Shown here: positions 39,983 through 48,691 of the stretch, in pieces | Numbering within the stretch: the first letter of the stretch is position 1 | How the letters are laid out: every line of letters starts with the position of its first letter | Source: UBA6168 sp041752395 | GTDB lineage: Bacteria > Bacteroidota > Bacteroidia > Chitinophagales > Saprospiraceae | DNA length: 51,918 nucleotides | NCBI GenBank assembly: GCA_041752395.1 | Contig: JBGSWN010000199.1 | Location: forward strand, 1 to 51,918 | Reading direction: 5' to 3' | Translations under genes and position numbers: made by a program | The notes under the pieces: generated by a model | What the model saw: the letters and a program-made list of their open reading frames with translations, nothing else | What the model was told of the DNA's origin: nothing | The model's database searches: none

Positions 39983-42388
39983 TCAATTCTCCTGCGCCCG
40001 CTGTATCATATCAGCAGCACTGCTTTGCCTGCCGCCCTTGCCCTTCATGTGCTGGTTCCCAAATTTATAGGTCATACTTAAATTATAGACTGGTGCATCC
40101 CATTTGCTCAATATATCCAATTGCACATTGGAATAAGACACATTGGCGTGGTAAAAACGGTTGAAAAGATTCTCCACGCCCACATTGATTTTCAGTTTAT
40201 CTTTCAGGAATTTCCGGCTGACGCCTATATCGGTGCCATATAACCATTCGGAATTTAAAAGCCCCTCCTGCGGGCCGCTGTTCCACCAGCCGTTCAGTTC
40301 CACATCAATCTTGCCGGGCAGCGTGAAATTGGCATTAATAAAAGCCGTATAATCCCATTTGGAGGCCCGAAACTGCTGGTCGAGATAGGGCGAATCATAT
40401 TTGCCATGGTTGGCGATAATGCCGCCATATCCACTTATTTTTGGAATAAAATCCAATGGGAAAAACAGGCTTATATTCACCACATTAAAGGATTTTAAAT
40501 TCACATTGGTTTTAAACGCCACGCCCGTAGCGTCGTTTTGTTCAATCACCTCCTGCATGGCATCGGAGGTATGCTTATATTCTACATTAAAAAATGGTTG
40601 GTTTTCATACATGAGGCTGAACTTCGTGCTGTGTGTGAGCGAGGGGCGCAGGCGGGGGTTGCCCCTATCATATGTGTAGTTGTCGAGGTAATAGACAAAG
40701 GGGTTTAGGTCGCCATAGTGTGGGCGGTCAATACGGTAGCTATAAGCGAGCGCTGCGCCCAGTTTCTTGGTGACTTCCCGACTGAGGCTGGCGCTCGGGA
40801 AGAGCTTGCCGATATGCCGCTTCTGCGTGGAATCAAGCGTGACAGAATAGCCCGTGCTCTGGCTGTCCTCGTAGCGGAGGCCCGCCGTGCCCGTCCATTT
40901 CCCCGCCTTCCAATCCATTTTGGCGTAGCCAGCCAAGATGTCTTCCTCGAACAAATAGTGGTTGCTCTGCAAAATATTGGGCTGGAGCACGCCCGTGCTG
41001 TCCTCCAGAAACGAGCGGAGGTCATTGTCGAGGTCGGCGGTGCTGTAGCGGCCACCGACTTGCAGCTTCACGTCTTTGGTGAGCGGGTAAGCATAGTCGA
41101 GGCTGGCTGTGTAAATCTCGGTGTTGCCGGGCTGCTCGTAAAACTGGTCGGGGAACGGCACGTTGAAGTTCAATTCCACGGGATTCAGGAGGTTGGAGGC
41201 GTCATTGACGATGCGGGCGTAGTTCACGTCGAAGTCCAGTTTTTGCCCCATCGTGTCAATCTCAAAACTGTAGTAGGGATTGATGCTGAACATGTTCCAA
41301 TCGCCCTTCCGTCGGTTGTCGGTGAGCAGGCGGAGGTCGCCGTCAGAGGCATCGGCGAAGTCCACAACTGTGATGTTTTTGATAAAATAATCCCGTTTGT
41401 TGCCGTTCCAACGGCTGGAGAAACCGAGGCGGTGGCGCTCAGTCAGGTCCCAGTCAAGGGCGAGGTTGGCTTGCAGGTAGTCGCTGGGGTTGGGGTTGAT
41501 GGAGGTCTGTGTGTAGGTGTCGTTGCCGACTTTTCGCACGAGGTCGAGCTGTTCGTACCAAGCGTTCCGGCCCAAGCCCACACCTCCGTTGATGTTTACA
41601 TTTCCTTGGTAATGGCTGAGGTTGAGTCCCGTGCGGTAGCGCCAGTTTTCACCCTTCCCTACCCCAGCGTTGAAGCTGCCGTTGGTGCCAAAGAGGCTGT
41701 TTTTCTTCGTAATAATGTTGATAATCGGGCCTGTTCCCTCTGCCTCGAACTCAGCGCCCGGCTGGTGGATGACCTCTACCCGCTTTACATTGTCGCCGGG
41801 AATATCCTTCAGCAAAGCGTCCACGTCCATGTATTTCGTGGTTTTTCCATTGAGGAGGATGGTGACGTTACTCTGTCCGGCCATGCGCAGTTTATCACCG
41901 ACGACGAGAACACCGGGCACTTTTTTCATCACATCCAGCAGGTTCATGTTCAGGCTGGCGATGTTGTTTTCCACGTTGACAATGAGGCGGTCGGCACGCT
42001 GTTCCAGCAGCGGCGCTTTGGCTATCACCTCAACGGTGGCGAGGGTTTTGGCATCGTCTTCGAGTCTTAATTTGAAATCCTTGCGGTTGTCGGCAGGTAA
42101 GTTGAGTTCGCTGACTTGCTGGTCGAGGTAGCCGAGCATGTTCACCTGCATGAAATAAGCGCCGTCGGGGATGTTTTTCAAAACAAACTTGCCAGCGGCA
42201 TCCGTGGACTCGCCCATGACGACGCTGCTGTCAGCTCGATTGTGGAGGGCAACGGTGGCGTAGAAAATGCCGTCGCCCTTGCTGTTGGTGATGGTTCCGG
42301 TGATTTGGCTTTGGCAATAGCTATTTTGCGAAGCGAAAAAAAACAAAGCAAAGAAGACGAGTGAAGGGTAAAGAAGTCGGGTTTTCAT
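39983..42388 (-). CDS. Outer-membrane TonB-type receptor with carboxypeptidase-like N-terminal domain
   Basis: The protein has 801 residues and a signal peptide (FFALFFFASQNSYCQ). Residues 28-110 form a carboxypeptidase-D regulatory-like beta-sandwich (ITGTITNSKGDGIFYATVAL). A plug domain follows (ADRLIVNVENNIA...GVLVVGDKLRMAGQSNVTILLNG, to about 220). The rest is an OMP_b-brl_3-type barrel ending ...YNLSMTYKFGNQ plus a short basic tail. Proteins of this type import or bind ligands at the outer membrane with TonB energy. No SusD partner is adjacent, so a glycan-uptake role is not supported. Ligand unknown. Confidence 0.88.
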   Translation of the reverse strand: MKTRLLYPSLVFFALFFFASQNSYCQSQITGTITNSKGDGIFYATVALHNRADSSVVMGESTDAAGKFVLKNIPDGAYFMQVNMLGYLDQQVSELNLPADNRKDFKLRLEDDAKTLATVEVIAKAPLLEQRADRLIVNVENNIASLNMNLLDVMKKVPGVLVVGDKLRMAGQSNVTILLNGKTTKYMDVDALLKDIPGDNVKRVEVIHQPGAEFEAEGTGPIINIITKKNSLFGTNGSFNAGVGKGENWRYRTGLNLSHYQGNVNINGGVGLGRNAWYEQLDLVRKVGNDTYTQTSINPNPSDYLQANLALDWDLTERHRLGFSSRWNGNKRDYFIKNITVVDFADASDGDLRLLTDNRRKGDWNMFSINPYYSFEIDTMGQKLDFDVNYARIVNDASNLLNPVELNFNVPFPDQFYEQPGNTEIYTASLDYAYPLTKDVKLQVGGRYSTADLDNDLRSFLEDSTGVLQPNILQSNHYLFEEDILAGYAKMDWKAGKWTGTAGLRYEDSQSTGYSVTLDSTQKRHIGKLFPSASLSREVTKKLGAALAYSYRIDRPHYGDLNPFVYYLDNYTYDRGNPRLRPSLTHSTKFSLMYENQPFFNVEYKHTSDAMQEVIEQNDATGVAFKTNVNLKSFNVVNISLFFPLDFIPKISGYGGIIANHGKYDSPYLDQQFRASKWDYTAFINANFTLPGKIDVELNGWWNSGPQEGLLNSEWLYGTDIGVSRKFLKDKLKINVGVENLFNRFYHANVSYSNVQLDILSKWDAPVYNLSMTYKFGNQHMKGKGGRQSSAADMIQRAQEN

Positions 42389-42691
42389 ACTATAGTTTTG
42401 AATTTGATTAACATTTCGAGTAAAAGAAAAAAGTCCAGCGCTCGTTCAAGTGCGGGCAAAATGAAGATGCAATGCGATAGCGTTTACCCTCATTTAGTTT
42501 TTGAAAAAAGTACCCCAAGAATTGATATCGGTTCAGAAAGACAACCAATTTTTGAAAAAGCCTGCTCCCAGAAATACGAAGCCGCTATATTTGCGGCGCA
42601 AAAAAATGGCGTTTCCGGTCGCCACACCACCGGACGGCGCTGCCAATTCCCGTTAGTTTTTGGCGAATTATTTATCTAAACCATTTTATTC
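42389..42691. other. 303-bp divergent intergenic region
   Basis: It separates the TonB-type receptor and cyclophilin genes. It contains one perfect -7 box (42586-42593) for the cyclophilin gene. An open frame across it (42398-42679) has no protein-like features. No other element was seen. Confidence 0.6.
42586..42593 (+). promoter_or_regulatory. Candidate -7 element TATATTTG for the cyclophilin gene
   Basis: Exact TAnnTTTG match 98 bases before the ATG. The nearest TTTG upstream (42551-42554) is too far for a normal -33 box. Confidence 0.4.
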
Positions 42692-43348
42692 ATGAAAAAA
42701 GTAAGCATTTCTCTACTCGCTGGCGCCCTGATGCTGGCATTTGGGACATCTTCACTTCTTGCACAAACACTTACAAAAGCACCTATGACAAGTACTTCTT
42801 ATACCCCCCCAGTAACGCCTAACGACGCCAACCCAAAGGTTTATTTCGACATCACTATCGGTGGCGAAGCTGCCGGACGGGTGGTTTTTGAACTCTTTGC
42901 CGACTCCAGCCCTAAAACTGCCGAGAATTTCCGGGCACTCTGCACCGGCGAAAAAGGCATTGGTACAAGCGGTAAGCCACTGAGCTACAAAGGCAGCGGC
43001 TTCCACCGCATCATCACGGCGTTCATGTGCCAAGGCGGTGACTTCACCAACGGCAACGGCACAGGCGGCGAGAGCATCTATGGCATGAAGTTCGCCGATG
43101 AAACTTTTGCTGGCAAGGCAGGCGTACATGCTGGCCCAGGCGTCCTGAGCATGGCCAACGCTGGCCCTAACACCAACGGCTCGCAGTTCTTCATCTGCAC
43201 CGAAACCACGCCTTGGCTCAATGGCAAACACGTTGTTTTCGGACAAGTGGTGGAAGGCTACGATGTCGTGAAAAAAATGGAAGCAGTAGGCAGCCAAAGC
43301 GGCCGCACTTCTGCACCAGTTGTCATCGCTGACTGCGGACAACTGTAA
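42692..43348 (+). CDS. Exported peptidyl-prolyl isomerase, eukaryote-type cyclophilin
   Basis: The protein has 218 residues with a signal peptide (SISLLAGALMLAFGTSSLLAQ). The cyclophilin domain (about 48-218) is strikingly like eukaryotic cyclophilin A: VYFDITIGGEAAGRVVFELF, TAENFRALCTGEKG, FHRIITAFMCQGGDFTNGNG, GPNTNGSQFFICT, and the end APVVIADCGQL. The catalytic Arg (FHR), the MCQGGD stretch and the cyclosporin-site Trp (TTPWLNGKH) are all kept. Typical bacterial PpiA/PpiB lack the CTGEKG loop seen here. It should speed proline isomerisation of exported proteins in the periplasm. A terminator follows 19 bases after the stop. Confidence 0.93.
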   Translation: MKKVSISLLAGALMLAFGTSSLLAQTLTKAPMTSTSYTPPVTPNDANPKVYFDITIGGEAAGRVVFELFADSSPKTAENFRALCTGEKGIGTSGKPLSYKGSGFHRIITAFMCQGGDFTNGNGTGGESIYGMKFADETFAGKAGVHAGPGVLSMANAGPNTNGSQFFICTETTPWLNGKHVVFGQVVEGYDVVKKMEAVGSQSGRTSAPVVIADCGQL

Positions 43349-43366
43349 ACTTTCGAGCATTTCGTG

Positions 43367-43407
43367 AAATAACCGGGCTACCCTTTGGGTTGTCCGGTTA
43401 TTTTTTT
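43367..43407 (+). terminator. Rho-independent terminator of the cyclophilin gene
   Basis: AAATAACCGG (43367-43376) pairs with CCGGTTATTT (43394-43403), with an inner ACCC/GGGT-like pairing and then a run of T to 43407. Confidence 0.85.
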
Positions 43408-43450
43408 GGAGCATGGCTATATCAGGACTGGACTGATAGCTGAAAAAAGG

Positions 43451-43481
43451 AAATGGGGCAATGCTCGGCAATGCCCCATTT
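43451..43481 (-). terminator. Hairpin between convergent genes, likely minus-strand terminator
   Basis: AAATGGGGCA (43451-43460) pairs with TGCCCCATTT (43472-43481), with an inner TGC/GCA pair. On the minus strand the stem is followed by TTTCCTTTTTTC, and on the plus strand by a short TTATT. It would close the S9 peptidase transcript about 145 bases past its stop. Confidence 0.6.
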
Positions 43482-43590
43482 TATTGCCCCAGACCCCGTG
43501 GCAACATTGGAAAGGAGGATAATGCCCTGCTTGTCCAATTTAGGTTCCCCTTTAGGGGTCAGGGGCAAATGCGCTTAGTTCAGGGGCAAA

Positions 43591-43622
43591 AATCGTCAAT
43601 CCAAAATCGTAAATCGTAAATC
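43591..43622 (-). repeat. GATTTACGATTT tandem repeat, copy B
   Basis: On the minus strand: GATTTACGATTTACGATTTT and a degraded continuation. It begins four bases after the stop codon of the S9 peptidase gene, in the same orientation relative to the gene as copies A and C. Confidence 0.7.
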
Positions 43623-43626
43623 TTCC

Positions 43627-45783
43627 TCAACCCTTCAATTTCACCTTCCCCGCCAAGTCCAGCATAAACGCATATTCCATCGCCACTTCCTTAAATGCCC
43701 GGAAACGGCCAGACTGCCCGCCATGCCCGGCGTCCATATTGGTATGCATGATGAGCGGGTTATTATCCGTCTTCATGGTACGCAGCTTGGCGACCCATTT
43801 GGCAGGCTCGAAATACTGCACCTGCGAATCGTGGAGGCCGGTGGTCACGAGCATGGCGGGGTAGTCCTTCTTCGCCACTTGGTCGTAGGGCGAGTAGCTG
43901 AGCATATAATCGTAGTATTCCTTTTTGTGGGGGTCGCCCCATTCGTCCCACTCGAAAGTGGTGAGCGGGATGGTCTCGTCGAGCATGGTCGTCACCACGT
44001 CCACGAAGGGGACGGCGGCCACCACGCCCTTGAAGAGGTCGGGGCGCATGTTCACCACGGCGCCCATGAGGAGGCCGCCAGCGCTGCCGCCCATGGCGAA
44101 GAGGTGGTCCTTGCCGGTGTATTTTTGGGCCACGAGGAAGTCGCCGCAGTCCACGAAATCGTTGAAAGTGTTCTGCTTTTTCAGCAGTTTGCCGTCGTCG
44201 TACCATTGGCGGCCCATCTCCTGCCCGCCCCGGATATGCGCTATTGCGTAAGCAAAACCACGGTCGAGCAAACTGAGGCGGGAGGCGCTGAAATAGGGGT
44301 CCATGCTGGCACCATAACTGCCGTAGGCGTAAAGCAGCAGCGGCTGTGCGCCGTCTTTTTTGAAGCCTTTTTTGTAAACAATCGAGATGGGCACCTTCAC
44401 GCCGTCCCGAGCGGTGGCGTAAATGCGCTCGCTCACGTAGTTGTTCCGGTCGAAGCCGCCGAGCACCTCCTGCACCTTCATCGTCTTTTTTTCCTTCGTA
44501 ACGAGGTTCACGTCGAAGACCGTGTTTGGCGTGGTCATGGACGTGTAATTGAGGCGCACCAATTTGCTGTCGTATTCGGGATTGCTTCCAGCCCCGGCCA
44601 CGTAGCTGTCTTCGCCAAAATCCACTTTGTAGTCCTGTTGGCCGTCCCAGGATTTGATGCGGATGTTCACGATGCCGTTGATGCGCTCCTCCAGCACGAG
44701 GTGCGTCTTGAAAAGCGTGAAACCTTCGAGGTAAATATCGGGGCGGTGGGCAATGACGTCCTTCCAGTCAGCCTTGCCGGTTTTGCCCTCGGCGGCGGAC
44801 ATCAGCTTAAAATTGATGGCGCCCATGTTCGTGCGGATGTACCACTGGTCGCCGTGGTCAACGCTGTATTCGAGGTTGCGTTCCCGTGTTTGGAACACCG
44901 TCCACTGGCCGTCCGGCGTATTGGCGTCGAGGTAGCGGTACTCGTTGGAGACGGTCTGCGTGGAGGAAATGAGCAGGTACTTCTTCGATTGCGTCTTTTC
45001 GATGCCGAGGTCGAAAGTGGGGTCTTGCTCCTTGTAAACAACGGCGTCTTTGGCGGGGTCGGTGCCAAGGCGGTGCTTGCGGATTTCGACGACCCTCAGC
45101 GTTTCGTCTTTTACGCCGTAAAAAACGGTCTTGTTGTCGTTTGCCCAGACGAAGCTGCCGTCAGTGTTGGGGATGATGTCGGTCAACATTTCGCCCGTCT
45201 CCAGATTCTTGAAAACGATGGTGTAAATACGGCGGCTGAGGGTATCCACCCCATAAGCCAGGATTTTATTGTCCGTGCTGACATCGAGGCCAGCGGCGCT
45301 GTAATAGTCGTAAGGCTTGGCCGCTTCGTTCACGTCAAGCATGACCTGCTCTGGTGCGTCGAGGGTTTTGGCCTTGCGGCAATGGATAGGGTATTCGCCG
45401 CCCTCCACGTAGCGGTAATAGTACCAGTAGCCGTTATCGAGCTGCGGCACACTCTCGTCCTTCTCTTTGATGCGGCCTTTTATCTCCTGAAAAAGCTCCT
45501 CTTGCACGTCCTTGAGGTCGGCCATCACGGCGTCCTTGTAGGCGTTTTCGGCGTTCAGGTAGGCAATGACATCGGGGTTTTCCCGCTCGTTCAGCCAGTA
45601 GTACGGGTCAATTCGGGTATGGCCGTGGTCGGTCATTTCCTTGGGTTTGGCGGCCACGGTGGGCGGCTGTGCGGTCATTTTTTCGTACATGGATGTTTGA
45701 TTGTCAGTGGATTGTGAATTTTCATTTTTGCAGCTGGCAAAGATGAGCATTGCGCAGCAAAGGAAGGTGGAGACTTGTTTCAT
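43627..45783 (-). CDS. S9 family prolyl oligopeptidase/oligopeptidase B lipoprotein
   Basis: Serine peptidase of 718 residues. The start at ATG 45783 gives a lipoprotein signal (FLCCAMLIFASC, Cys18); the longer frame to 45876 would mask it. A seven-bladed propeller (about 60-460) opens with the S9A motif HGHTRIDPYYWLNERENPDV. The alpha/beta-hydrolase part has the nucleophile in GGSAGGLLMGAV (Ser near 566), Asp in TTGLHDSQVQYFEP (near 649) and His in DAGHGGQSGRF (near 682). This points to oligopeptidase B-like enzymes that cleave short peptides after basic residues, though Pro specificity cannot be excluded. It follows hisIE by 117 bp on the same strand. Confidence 0.93.
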   Translation of the reverse strand: MKQVSTFLCCAMLIFASCKNENSQSTDNQTSMYEKMTAQPPTVAAKPKEMTDHGHTRIDPYYWLNERENPDVIAYLNAENAYKDAVMADLKDVQEELFQEIKGRIKEKDESVPQLDNGYWYYYRYVEGGEYPIHCRKAKTLDAPEQVMLDVNEAAKPYDYYSAAGLDVSTDNKILAYGVDTLSRRIYTIVFKNLETGEMLTDIIPNTDGSFVWANDNKTVFYGVKDETLRVVEIRKHRLGTDPAKDAVVYKEQDPTFDLGIEKTQSKKYLLISSTQTVSNEYRYLDANTPDGQWTVFQTRERNLEYSVDHGDQWYIRTNMGAINFKLMSAAEGKTGKADWKDVIAHRPDIYLEGFTLFKTHLVLEERINGIVNIRIKSWDGQQDYKVDFGEDSYVAGAGSNPEYDSKLVRLNYTSMTTPNTVFDVNLVTKEKKTMKVQEVLGGFDRNNYVSERIYATARDGVKVPISIVYKKGFKKDGAQPLLLYAYGSYGASMDPYFSASRLSLLDRGFAYAIAHIRGGQEMGRQWYDDGKLLKKQNTFNDFVDCGDFLVAQKYTGKDHLFAMGGSAGGLLMGAVVNMRPDLFKGVVAAVPFVDVVTTMLDETIPLTTFEWDEWGDPHKKEYYDYMLSYSPYDQVAKKDYPAMLVTTGLHDSQVQYFEPAKWVAKLRTMKTDNNPLIMHTNMDAGHGGQSGRFRAFKEVAMEYAFMLDLAGKVKLKG

Positions 45784-45900
45784 GATTGGCAGGTTTGTAT
45801 TTAATGCGAGGATAGGGAAATGTTTTAATAAAACAAATTGAAAAATTTTCTGGGCAATGCCCGAAAGCAATTTCATCGCGGCTCAATTTCCCATTGCCTT

Positions 45901-46500
45901 TTACCGCTTTCTGCTCCGCAAAACTGCTTCCACCTCCGCCAGCGAAAAGCCCTTCGCCCGCAAGAGCACTAACAAGTGGAATAACAAATCCGCTGCTTCG
46001 CCAAGGAACAAATCCGGCTGCTCATCCTGTGCCTCCAAAACAAGTTCGACCGCTTCCTCCCCTACTTTCTGGGCAATTTTTTTTATGCCTTTTTTTGCAA
46101 GGCTGGCCACATAGCTGTTTTCAGTCGGCTTCGCAAAACGCTCCGCAATTGTACTTTCTAGCTCCGCAAGAAATGCACCGGGCGCTGGGCTGTTTTTTTC
46201 GTTAAAACAAGTGTCGCTCCCTGTGTGGCACACGGGACCATGCGGTTTTACTTTTATTAAAATCGTATCCGCATCGCAGTCCGCCAGCACCTCCACCACA
46301 TCGAGGAAGTGGCCGCTCGTCTCGCCCTTTGTCCACAGCCGCTGCTTGCTCCTGCTGAAAAACGTGACCCGATTTTCTGACAAAGTTTTATTCAAAGCCG
46401 CTTCGTCCATGAAGCCGAGCATGAGTACCAAGCCCGTTTCGGCATCCTGAATGATGGCCGGAGCGAGGCCGTCTGGGTATTTTTGAAAATTGATTTGCAT
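45901..46500 (-). CDS. hisIE: Bifunctional phosphoribosyl-AMP cyclohydrolase / phosphoribosyl-ATP pyrophosphohydrolase
   Basis: Cytosolic enzyme of 199 residues for steps 2 and 3 of histidine synthesis. The N-terminal HisI part has MLGFMDEAALNKT, FFSRSKQRLWTKGETSGH and the metal site DCDADT with PHGPVCHTGSDTCF. The C-terminal HisE part (about 112-199) has SYVASLAKKGIKKIAQKVGE and LGEAADLLFHLLVLL. Length fits the fused Bacteroidota form. It is the last his gene in the operon, 129 bp after hisF; that gap is filled by a palindromic repeat. Confidence 0.95.
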   Translation of the reverse strand: MQINFQKYPDGLAPAIIQDAETGLVLMLGFMDEAALNKTLSENRVTFFSRSKQRLWTKGETSGHFLDVVEVLADCDADTILIKVKPHGPVCHTGSDTCFNEKNSPAPGAFLAELESTIAERFAKPTENSYVASLAKKGIKKIAQKVGEEAVELVLEAQDEQPDLFLGEAADLLFHLLVLLRAKGFSLAEVEAVLRSRKR

Positions 46501-46515
46501 GATTTTTTTGTTGGA

Positions 46516-46621
46516 GGATGGGACACTGATTTAACTGATTAAACGGATGGAAACAGATTCTTGAAGCCTTAAATCAAAATCAGTATTAATCCGTCAAATC
46601 CGTTCAATCCGTGTCCCATCC
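46516..46621. repeat. GGATGGGACAC palindromic element, copy 1 (hisF-hisIE junction)
   Basis: GGATGGGACAC (46516-46526) is the exact reverse complement of 46611-46621. Inside are CTGATT/AAACGGATGG and TTAATCCGTCAAATCCGTTCAATCC tandem words on the two arms. A sister copy lies between hisD and hisC. Confidence 0.75.
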
Positions 46622-46629
46622 CATCTGAT

Positions 46630-47385
46630 TCAAACCCTAACGGCAACGCCGTTTTTCATTAAAAATCGTTTCAAATCCGGCACCGCTATCTCTCCAAAAT
46701 GAAAAATACTCGCTGCCAGCGCCGCATCCGCTTTCCCTTCGGTAAAAACTTCCGTGAAATGTGCCATCGTTCCAGCGCCGCCAGAAGCGATGACCGGAAT
46801 GCCCACCCGCTCCGAAACCGCCCTCGTCAGCTCAATAGCGAAGCCATTTTTGCTGCCGTCGTGGTCCATCGAAGTGAGCAGGATTTCACCAGCGCCACGC
46901 TCCTCGGCCTCGGTCGCCCAGGCCAGTGCCCGCAGCTCCGTGCGCAGCCGCCCGCCGTTCAGATAGACCCACCAGTCACCGCCGTCCTTCTTGGCATCAA
47001 TGGCCACCACGATGCACTGGCTGCCAAATTCTCTCGCCAATTCATTGATTAACAACGGATTGCGCACCGCTGCCGAGTTCACCGACACCTTGTCCGCTCC
47101 AGCTTCCAGCAGCACCGACACATCTGCCACAGCGCCGATGCCACCGCCCACCGTGAACGGGATATTGATGGCTTGCGCAATGCGGCGCACCAATTCCGCA
47201 AAAGTCTTGCGCCCCTCATGTGTGGCCGTGATGTCGAGGAAAACGAGTTCGTCGGCACCCTCAGCGGCATAGCGAGCGGCCAGTTCTACCGGGTCGCCAG
47301 CGTCCCGCAGGTTGATGAAATTGACCCCTTTCACGGTGCGCCCGTCCTTGATGTCGAGGCAGGGGATGATGCGTTTTGCAAGCAT
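46630..47385 (-). CDS. hisF: Imidazole glycerol phosphate synthase, cyclase subunit HisF
   Basis: TIM barrel of 251 residues, the standard length, with catalytic Asp11 in IIPCLDIKDGRTVKG and the second Asp in LLTSMDHDGSKNGF. TVGGGIG and PVIASGGAGT phosphate loops are present. It joins HisH to convert PRFAR into IGP and AICAR. ATG 47385 is chosen because an in-frame GTG-type extension to 47487 runs through the upstream repeat. The leader is a GGTTGAT tandem repeat. Confidence 0.97.
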   Translation of the reverse strand: MLAKRIIPCLDIKDGRTVKGVNFINLRDAGDPVELAARYAAEGADELVFLDITATHEGRKTFAELVRRIAQAINIPFTVGGGIGAVADVSVLLEAGADKVSVNSAAVRNPLLINELAREFGSQCIVVAIDAKKDGGDWWVYLNGGRLRTELRALAWATEAEERGAGEILLTSMDHDGSKNGFAIELTRAVSERVGIPVIASGGAGTMAHFTEVFTEGKADAALAASIFHFGEIAVPDLKRFLMKNGVAVRV

Positions 47386-47391
47386 TTTTTC

Positions 47392-47434
47392 TTGGTTGAT
47401 AAAGGTTGATGAGGGTTGATAAAAGGTTGATATG
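47392..47434 (-). repeat. 10-bp tandem repeat (ATCAACC units) at the hisA-hisF junction
   Basis: Four GGTTGAT words on the plus strand at 47394, 47404, 47414 and 47425, with spacing 10, 10 and 11. On the coding strand these are ATCAACC, and the 43-base stretch 47434 to 47392 contains no G. The hisF start codon follows 6 bases later. Confidence 0.8.
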
Positions 47435-47446
47435 CAGCAGTTTGAT

Positions 47447-48175
47447 TCAAGTTGGCAGCCACATTTGTAAGTTATCCATGTCTTCATAAATCACCTTTCC
47501 CACAATCGCCCCAGCGCAGCCAATCTCCGCCAGTTCCACCAAATCCTCCGCTGAACTGACCCCACCACTGGCAATCAGCCGCAGCCCCGGAAATTGCGCC
47601 AGCAACCGCCGATACAGCGCCGTGGAAGGCCCCGTCATCAGCCCATCTCGCCCGATGTCTGTGCAGAAAACCTGCCGCACACCCGCCCCAGTCATTTCCC
47701 CCAAGAATTCAAAAAGGTCAATCTCAGTCTGCTCCAGCCAGCCACTGATGGCCAGTTTTTCGTCCCGAACATCCACGCCGAGCAGGATTTTTTTAGCACC
47801 ATATTTTTGCAGCCAACTGAAAAACAGAGGCTTGTCCTTCACTGCCACACTGCCAATCGCCGCCATTGCCGCCCCCGCCTCGAACACCGCCTCAATGTCC
47901 GCATCCGTTTTAAGACCACCGCTGTAGTCCACAATGAGCGAGGTTTCGGCGGCCACTTTTTTCAAAATGTGTAGATGCTGTGGTTTTCCAGCTCTCGCTC
48001 CGTCCAAGTCCACCATGTGAAGCCGCCGAAATCCCGCTGCCTCAAACTGCTTGGCCACGGCCACAGGGTCGCTGGCATAATTGGTTTGCTGCGCAAAATC
48101 GCCTTGTCGGAGACGGACGCATTGGCCGTTGATGAGGTCCATGGCGGGGATAATAGAATATTCTAAATTTTCCAT
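47447..48175 (-). CDS. hisA: ProFAR isomerase HisA
   Basis: TIM barrel of 242 residues that opens the ribose of ProFAR to give PRFAR. It carries the catalytic Asp in IIPAMDLINGQCVRLRQGD, the VDYSGGLK loop, the second Asp in FCTDIGRDGLMTGPS, and the phosphate loops IASGGVSS and AGAIVGK. ATG 48175 (MENLEYS) is preferred; the frame to 48211 runs into the upstream gene. The neighbour upstream is an unrelated AT-rich gene 16 bp away, unlike the usual direct hisH-hisA junction. Confidence 0.96.
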   Translation of the reverse strand: MENLEYSIIPAMDLINGQCVRLRQGDFAQQTNYASDPVAVAKQFEAAGFRRLHMVDLDGARAGKPQHLHILKKVAAETSLIVDYSGGLKTDADIEAVFEAGAAMAAIGSVAVKDKPLFFSWLQKYGAKKILLGVDVRDEKLAISGWLEQTEIDLFEFLGEMTGAGVRQVFCTDIGRDGLMTGPSTALYRRLLAQFPGLRLIASGGVSSAEDLVELAEIGCAGAIVGKVIYEDMDNLQMWLPT

Positions 48176-48191
48176 TGCTACTTTTTTAAAC

Positions 48192-48665
48192 TTACAGGTC
48201 AACAACTTCATGTGTTGGTAAACCCTTTATTAAGTCGTAACCGATCATATTCGATGTTAACCAATTTCTGTAACCAGGTTCGATTTCTAAACCACCTACT
48301 TCAAATCCACTGATTGAGTATATTTCAACCAATAAATAGCCATTTTCAAGTTTAGGTGACTCGATTAAAATCTCAACATCTAAAGGATTTTCTTTCACCA
48401 AGATTGAAATGATTTTCGCACCAGTGAAATATTCAATGGAAATTTCCTCTACGGATTTAGTGTACATGTGACTATTAGATTGTGAATCTAATTTACCAAA
48501 TAGTAAACCTTGTCTTTCGTCACTAAATCCCCTCACCGAAATTCTCCAAATACCAGCCTCAACATATACCCCTTGAAATTCTTCTCCAAACCTTATGATA
48601 AAATTTGGTGTGAGATAAACCGCAGTGATTGCTAACCCTAAATTGAATTTGAATGCTTTGCTCAT
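48192..48665 (-). CDS. Unknown AT-rich gene inserted in the his operon
   Basis: The protein has 157 residues, started at ATG 48665 in preference to a GTG one codon earlier. The first 25 residues are hydrophobic (FNLGLAITAVYLTPNFIIRF) and could be a membrane anchor or just a buried strand. The rest is beta-rich and acidic (VYVEAGIWRISVRGFSDERQ, ENGYLLVEIYSISGFEVGGL). No family was recognised. It sits between hisH and hisA, with gaps of 26 and 16 bp, in the same direction. Its DNA is clearly more AT-rich than that of the flanking genes. It looks acquired; it may be a small immunity- or antitoxin-like protein, but nothing in the sequence proves this. Confidence 0.6.
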   Translation of the reverse strand: MSKAFKFNLGLAITAVYLTPNFIIRFGEEFQGVYVEAGIWRISVRGFSDERQGLLFGKLDSQSNSHMYTKSVEEISIEYFTGAKIISILVKENPLDVEILIESPKLENGYLLVEIYSISGFEVGGLEIEPGYRNWLTSNMIGYDLIKGLPTHEVVDL

Positions 48666-48691
48666 CACAATAAGTTTTGATTACAAAATAC

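Noticed and set aside
40718..42070. 450-codon open frame on the plus strand
   Set aside because: It lies wholly antisense to the TonB-type receptor gene, whose product shows signal peptide, plug and barrel. The antisense product is Val/Ala/Gly-rich with no domain; it is a codon-usage shadow.
42398..42679. 93-codon open frame upstream of the cyclophilin gene
   Set aside because: Low-complexity Lys/Ser-rich start, and it contains the promoter candidate of the next gene; no homologous features.
43723..45717. 664-codon open frame on the plus strand
   Set aside because: Fully antisense to the S9 peptidase with intact catalytic triad; the translated product is His/Val-rich and has no family features.
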